Below are positions 59,795 to 64,000 of a stretch of 64,000 nucleotides of DNA, piece by piece. How positions within the stretch are numbered: the stretch's first letter is position 1; each line of letters begins with the position of its first letter. The translations under genes and the position numbers were made by a program. The stretch is from Pirellulales bacterium (GTDB lineage: Bacteria > Planctomycetota > Planctomycetia > Pirellulales > JAEUIK01), in NCBI GenBank assembly GCA_019636335.1, contig JAHBXR010000016.1, positions 1 to 64,000 of the forward strand. The letters run 5' to 3'. The notes beneath the pieces are model-generated. The model was not told the origin of the DNA. It did no database searches and worked only from the letters and a program-made list of their open reading frames with translations.

Positions 59795-61306
59795 ATGCGT
59801 ACGCGATGGATCCCGCGAGAAATGCGAGAGGCGCCGCGGCTCGACGCGTGGGGCGTAACCCCGCCGCCGGAGCCGAGGTTTGCCCTGCTGCTGAATCCGT
59901 TCTACCCCAAGGATCCGCACGCGAGCTTTGGCAAGCACGTGCTGACGCCGAGCCTGGCGCTGACGAGCATCGCGGCGAGCACGCCCCGCGATTGGCGCGT
60001 CGAGTATTGGGACGAGAATCTGCTGGCTGGCCCGCCCCCCTGCGATCCATTTCCGGAGGTGGTGGGGATCACCGTTCACCTGACCTTCGCCGAACGTGCT
60101 TATGAGCTGGCGGCGTGGTATCGGGCGCGCGGCGCGAAGGTGGTGCTCGGTGGCTTGCACGTGTTGTCATGCCCCGACGAGGCGACGCCGCACGCCGACG
60201 CTCTGGCCCTGAGCGAAGGGGTGCAGTTGTGGGGGCGCATTCTCGACGATGTGGCCGCCGGTCGCCTGCAAAAACTTTATCGCGGCGATTATCGACGACC
60301 TTACCGCGACGATCCCGCCCCGCGCCGCGATCTGCTGCCGCGGCGAAGCTTTCTGACGACGACCAGCCTGATCGCCACGCGCGGCTGCCACAACCGTTGC
60401 GGGTTCTGCTACCTGGCGACCGAGGGGCTGCACATGCCCTACCTGATGCGAGACGTGGAACAGATCGTCCATGAGTTCGAGGCGGACGATCAGCCGTACG
60501 CGGTGTTCGTCGACAATAACCTGGGCTCGCGGCCCGAATATCTGCGCGAGCTGTGCCAAGCGCTGCGCCCGTTGGACAAGATCTGGAGCGCCGCGGTCTC
60601 GATCGACGTGACCGATGATCCCACAATCGTGCGCGAGATGGCGCTGGCGGGCTGCACGGGCGTTTTCGTCGGCTTCGAGTCGCTCAGTGACGCGAACATC
60701 GCCGACGCGCGTAAGAAGAGTCCGCAGGCGGCCGACTATGCGCGACGCGTGGCCCTGCTGCACGACCACGGCATTCAGGTGAACGGCAGCTTCGTGCTGG
60801 GCTTCGATCACGACCGTCCGGACGTCTTTGCGCGGACGGTCGACTGGATCGAGCAAAACCGGCTGGAGTGTGCCACGTTCCACATCCTGACGCCTTACCC
60901 AGGCACGCCGCTGTTCGACACGATGGAACGCGAGGGTCGCTTGCTGCACAAGAACTGGTCGCTGTACGACACGGCGCACGTCGTGTTCCGCCCGCGCCAT
61001 CTGAGTGAAGAGGAACTGGCGGAAGGATACGCGTGGTGCTACGAGCGTTTGTTCTCGCACCGCTCGATCTGGTCGCGTCGGCCGCGCGACGTACGGGCCG
61101 TTCTGCCGTATCTGGCGATGTCGTACTTGTACAAGCGTTCGAATCGCCTCTGGCACCTGCTGATACGAAATCAACTGACGGCGGCAACGTGGCGACCACT
61201 GGTGGAATGGACGCGCCGGCGACACGTGAAGTTCCGTCGGCGGCTGGCCGCGCAGGAACCAAATATCGTGACCACGCCTGGGACAGTTGTTTCGGCTGGC
61301 GTATAG
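59795..61306 (+). CDS. B12-binding-type radical SAM protein
   Basis: This 503-residue protein has an N-terminal segment of about residues 25-180 like cobalamin-binding radical SAM enzymes (VVGITVHLTFAERAYELAAWYRA, VVLGGLHVLSCPDEATPHADAL), followed by the radical SAM core with the cluster motif CHNRCGFC (about residues 200-207). It has the rSAM features FVGFESLSDANIADARKKS and a late GTPLFDTMEREGRL. The B12 domain lacks an obvious DxHxxG, so base-off cobalamin binding is uncertain. AAGGAG precedes the ATG. Substrate is unknown; members include methyltransferases and cyclases such as HpnR-like or BchE-like enzymes. Confidence 0.88.
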   Translation: MRTRWIPREMREAPRLDAWGVTPPPEPRFALLLNPFYPKDPHASFGKHVLTPSLALTSIAASTPRDWRVEYWDENLLAGPPPCDPFPEVVGITVHLTFAERAYELAAWYRARGAKVVLGGLHVLSCPDEATPHADALALSEGVQLWGRILDDVAAGRLQKLYRGDYRRPYRDDPAPRRDLLPRRSFLTTTSLIATRGCHNRCGFCYLATEGLHMPYLMRDVEQIVHEFEADDQPYAVFVDNNLGSRPEYLRELCQALRPLDKIWSAAVSIDVTDDPTIVREMALAGCTGVFVGFESLSDANIADARKKSPQAADYARRVALLHDHGIQVNGSFVLGFDHDRPDVFARTVDWIEQNRLECATFHILTPYPGTPLFDTMEREGRLLHKNWSLYDTAHVVFRPRHLSEEELAEGYAWCYERLFSHRSIWSRRPRDVRAVLPYLAMSYLYKRSNRLWHLLIRNQLTAATWRPLVEWTRRRHVKFRRRLAAQEPNIVTTPGTVVSAGV

Positions 61307-61354
61307 TGCCTGGTAACCGTCCGACCACTGCGGTTACTTTGGTGAGCAGACTCC

Positions 61355-62446
61355 ATGACAGAACCTACAACTCCGCGAAAATCGCTTTTACGTTGCAAGT
61401 GGCACCGCTCATCGTTCGTTTTTCTTGTCATCGCCGTCGGCGTGGTTTTGTTCCTCAACCTACCCGGTCAAATCCTCGTCGGTCCCGATATCTTCCAAGA
61501 TGGAAAATATGGTCCGCACTTCGAGTATTACGAACACGCGGAACATGGCTGGCCTTTCACGTACCTGTGGCGAGAAACGGTAACGCTAAGTGGCCCGCCT
61601 TTCTGGTGGCTGTCGACCTGGAACGTTTTCGAGGGCGTTCGCCACTTTAGCTTGCTGTACCTCATCGCCGACGTGGCAATCGGACTGATAGCAGCCTCCG
61701 CCGCAGCATTGCTATTCGAACGGTGGCGAGGGAGGCGTGAGCGACTTGTTCAGTTCCGCATCCGCGACCTGCTGCTCATCGTCGGTGTTCTCTCTGCGAT
61801 AGCCACCGTCTTGGCGTACCATCGATCGCAACACTTGGCGGAGCAAAACACCTTGCGAACCGTCGAAAGCACCCATATTCCAGATGTAACATGGGGCCCA
61901 ATCGCTCAACGGGTTCGATGGCAACCAAGCGGACCATCTTGGCTGCGTGTACTTATCGGCGATTGGCCATTCGCATCGTTTGACCGAGTGATTAGCATCG
62001 ACGCGAGCGGTATTAACTTGGAACAGGTTGCAACACTGCGACGCCTCAAAGTAGTGCGTATCATGGGCAATGTTTCCGACCGACAATTACAGGCGCTTGA
62101 GCGATTACGGCAGCTCGAGGCGCTCGACATGTGCTTTGCTTACGTCGATGAAGCAGACCACGAAACCGACGGTGAGGATGGAGTCGAATCTTATATTCGG
62201 CTGCCGCACATGCCGAAGTTGCGCGGACTGAATCTCTATGAAGCGGCATTCAACGGGGATGGGCTGGAAAACATTCCCTCGATCGAAGTGCTCGATCTGT
62301 CTGGCACCGATATCGGTGACGACTCCATTCCCACCCTTTCGACGCTGACCAAGTTGAAGCAACTTGCCCTGTACGACACGAAATTCAGCAACGAGGGGAT
62401 CGAGCGGCTGCGCAGGTCGCTGCCTAGCTGCAATATCCGGTGGTGA
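61355..62446 (+). CDS. membrane protein with C-terminal leucine-rich repeats
   Basis: This 363-residue protein is of unknown function. It begins with a helix (SSFVFLVIAVGVVLFLNLPG), then a polar loop, a second helix (LLYLIADVAIGLIAASAAALL) and a third (FRIRDLLLIVGVLSAIATVLA), the last being a motif repeatedly seen in planctomycete proteins. Residues of about 205-363 contain leucine-rich repeat-like units (LRRLKVVRIMGNVSDRQLQALERL, IPSIEVLDLSGTDIGDDSIP and LKQLALYDTKFSNEGIERLR). It is less GC-rich than neighbours. A role as a binding or surface protein is inferred only. Confidence 0.7.
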   Translation: MTEPTTPRKSLLRCKWHRSSFVFLVIAVGVVLFLNLPGQILVGPDIFQDGKYGPHFEYYEHAEHGWPFTYLWRETVTLSGPPFWWLSTWNVFEGVRHFSLLYLIADVAIGLIAASAAALLFERWRGRRERLVQFRIRDLLLIVGVLSAIATVLAYHRSQHLAEQNTLRTVESTHIPDVTWGPIAQRVRWQPSGPSWLRVLIGDWPFASFDRVISIDASGINLEQVATLRRLKVVRIMGNVSDRQLQALERLRQLEALDMCFAYVDEADHETDGEDGVESYIRLPHMPKLRGLNLYEAAFNGDGLENIPSIEVLDLSGTDIGDDSIPTLSTLTKLKQLALYDTKFSNEGIERLRRSLPSCNIRW

Positions 62447-62476
62447 ACCTCGACGATAAATTACTTCGCCGGGGTA

Positions 62477-63199
62477 CTAACTCGACGTCACCACGTTGTG
62501 ATAGATATCCTGCACGTCTTCGCAGTCGTTCAGCATGTTGATGAACTTGTCGAACAGCGGCTGATCTTCGGCGCTGAGCGTGGTGCTGGACTGCGGCAGG
62601 AAGGTAATCTCTTGCGTCTCCAGCTCGACGTCGGAGAAGGCGGCGAGCAGGGCGGTCTTTGCCTTGTAGAACTCGCTCGGGGGGGCGAAGATCGTCACGT
62701 AGCCATCCTTGCATTCGACCTCTTCAACGTCGACGTCGGCATTGAGCAGCGCCTCGAGCACCTGTTCCTCGTTGTCTCCCTTGAAGGAGAGAACCGCGAC
62801 GTGATCGAACGACATGGCGACCGAGCCGTTGGCGGCCAGCTTCGAGCCGGTCTTCGAGAAGCAACTGCGCACCTCGGAGATGGTGCGCTGGTTGTTGTCG
62901 GTCAGGCAATCGACGATCACCAGCGCGCCGCCGGGCCCGAATCCCTCGTAGCGCGCGGGCTGAAAGTCCTCGCCCCCCGCGCCGGCCGCCTTCTGGATCG
63001 CCTTCTCGATCACATGGCTGGGAATCTGTTCGCGCTTGGCCTTGTCGACCATGGCCCGCAGGGCGGGATTGGCATCGGGGTCGGGCACGCCATTCTTGGC
63101 GGCCATGTAGAGCTGCTTGCCGTACTTGGAATAGAGCTTCGACTTCTGAGCTGCCGTCTTGAAGATCGACTCTTTGCGCTTCTCGAATATTCTTCCCAT
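62477..63199 (-). CDS. yebC: YebC/PmpR family DNA-binding regulator
   Basis: This 240-residue protein belongs to the YebC/PmpR (TACO1-like) family. The three-domain layout is visible: domain 1 (MGRIFEKRKESIFKTAAQKSKLYSKYGKQLY), domain 2 with NPALRAMVDKAKREQIPSHVIEKAIQKAAG and FGPGGALVIVDCLTDNNQRTISEVR, and a last domain with MSFDHVAVLSF and EVECKDGYVTIFAPPSEF. The ATG at MGRIFEKR is chosen over an in-frame upstream extension for family length. Family members regulate transcription or ribosomal decoding of proline-rich stretches. Confidence 0.92.
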   Translation of the reverse strand: MGRIFEKRKESIFKTAAQKSKLYSKYGKQLYMAAKNGVPDPDANPALRAMVDKAKREQIPSHVIEKAIQKAAGAGGEDFQPARYEGFGPGGALVIVDCLTDNNQRTISEVRSCFSKTGSKLAANGSVAMSFDHVAVLSFKGDNEEQVLEALLNADVDVEEVECKDGYVTIFAPPSEFYKAKTALLAAFSDVELETQEITFLPQSSTTLSAEDQPLFDKFINMLNDCEDVQDIYHNVVTSS

Positions 63200-63631
63200 G
63201 CGAATCTGCTTCCTCGCGTTATCGACTTCGCGCCCGTGGCGACCCTTCAGGCCTGCCGGCGTGACGACGTCTTTGATCTCGATTGAATTCCAGGTACCGC
63301 CCGCTCGCGGATGAGCCGGTGCTGCGCACGCGGCGGGCAAGGCCGTATTTCGCTAGCTCTCCCCCCTGGCGGTGGCGAGCAGGGACACTTGTTGCCCGGG
63401 ACCGATGGGCTGTGAATCACGCCGGCGGCACGCCCGGCAGACAGCCCGGTACCCCAGGTCCACCATTCTAAACCAAAGGGAGAATTTTTTCGCGGGGGAC
63501 TGGGCGGGGGGCAGTAGTTAGCGGGCAGTGGACAGGGGCGATTGCTGACTGTCCTTGGTTGGCGAAGCTCGAGGCTTGGGGTCCGATAAAGTCTGCCCAA
63601 TCTGGGCTCGCTGGGCAGGAATTCGTAAGAA
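63200..63631. other. intergenic region
   Basis: About 430 bases between yebC and the partial gene at the right edge. No gene, repeat or recognised regulatory site was found. Confidence 0.4.
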
Positions 63632-64000
63632 TCATTCCGCCGCAAGCCGTCGCTGCATGTCGTGGTAGGCCGACTGGATCAGTCGCTGGAGTGCCTGGGG
63701 ATTGACCTGGTGGCCGGGTCGCAGCTTGACGTGCCGCATGTACTTGCCGGCCCCCGTGAGCAGGCCATCGGGGTCGGCGAGCTCCGCCCCGCGAAAGAAT
63801 CCCACGTTGACGTGCGCCGTAAAGGCGTTCACGTAGGCGAACGCTACGTCCTCGACGCAGGCGGTCGGATGGCCATCGTGTAGCAGTTCGCGCATATCGT
63901 CGCCGCAGGCGCGCAGCACGTCGAACCAGTGTTCGGCGATTGCACCCAGGGGCCCCGCGTGGTCGAGCATCCAAGCGTCAACCGCAGCGTCACGTCTGAC
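63632..64000 (-). CDS. partial DUF1801-like protein (5' end beyond the window)
   Basis: The frame is open to the window edge, so the start is missing; an in-frame ATG at 63970 is present but the family-like sequence continues past it (VRRDAAVDAWMLDHAG). It is about 123 residues here. It has HWFDVLRACGDDMRELLHDGHPTAC, FAYVNAFTAHVNVGFFRGAEL and GKYMRHVKLRPG, matching proteins annotated with DUF1801, function unknown. Confidence 0.65.
   Translation of the reverse strand, partial: VRRDAAVDAWMLDHAGPLGAIAEHWFDVLRACGDDMRELLHDGHPTACVEDVAFAYVNAFTAHVNVGFFRGAELADPDGLLTGAGKYMRHVKLRPGHQVNPQALQRLIQSAYHDMQRRLAAE

Overview
The window is high-GC, gene-dense bacterial chromosome that reads like a member of the Planctomycetota, most likely the order Pirellulales. 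This is inference. It rests on the groEL-groES-groEL chaperonin array, the TPR-protein/ExbB/ExbD cluster, fused multi-domain regulators, and LRR/membrane proteins of planctomycete style. No rRNA, tRNA, CRISPR array, insertion sequence or prophage was seen. Most content is housekeeping with several accessory modules.

Region by region. 0-7 kb: an SDR oxidoreductase, a class C beta-lactamase-like lipoprotein, a hisD-hisC-hisB operon on the minus strand, and a divergent threonine aldolase. 7-12 kb (minus): a glutamate dehydrogenase-family gene coupled by a 4-bp overlap to a cyclic-nucleotide-binding-domain protein, then a membrane protein followed by a metal ABC permease fused to a DtxR-like regulator, with no ATPase nearby. 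12-18 kb (minus): a chaperone cluster, groEL(GGM tail)-groES-groEL(no tail)-dnaJ-grpE-fmdB-like-yacG, ended by a perfect 19-bp hairpin. 18.8-27.4 kb: an M42 aminopeptidase, then a plus-strand cluster of two exported TPR proteins, one ExbB and two ExbDs, and a convergent XerC/D recombinase. 27.7-33.6 kb: UDP-glucuronate decarboxylase, small membrane and hypothetical proteins, an MFS transporter and an SLC13/TrkA-C transporter.

34-41.6 kb: an RND/MMPL transporter closed by a strong terminator, a tandem-domain glycerophosphodiesterase, a zinc-ribbon protein, and an HtrA-like protease with four PDZ-like regions followed by a paralogue that has lost its catalytic residues. 41.8-48.6 kb: a translationally coupled transglutaminase-DUF2126 / circularly permuted ATP-grasp-alpha-E / transglutaminase operon, a predicted but biochemically uncharacterised peptide-forming or modifying system. 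48.7-55.1 kb: an alpha-hydroxy-acid oxidase, an XRE regulator, KatG and a two-RCK potassium channel. 55.2-58.5 kb (minus): a cupin, an ECF41-type sigma factor with fused SnoaL-like domain, its probable SDR partner and a cyanophycinase-like hydrolase. 58.7-64 kb: a membrane protein/winged-helix regulator pair and a B12-binding-type radical SAM enzyme that share a repeated palindrome, an LRR membrane protein, YebC, and a partial DUF1801-like protein at the right edge.

The most promising under-described pieces are the permease-DtxR fusion, the TPR/ExbBD module, the transglutaminase/ATP-grasp operon, the protease/pseudoprotease pair and the shared-palindrome regulon. High GC content produces many long antisense open frames; those were discarded.
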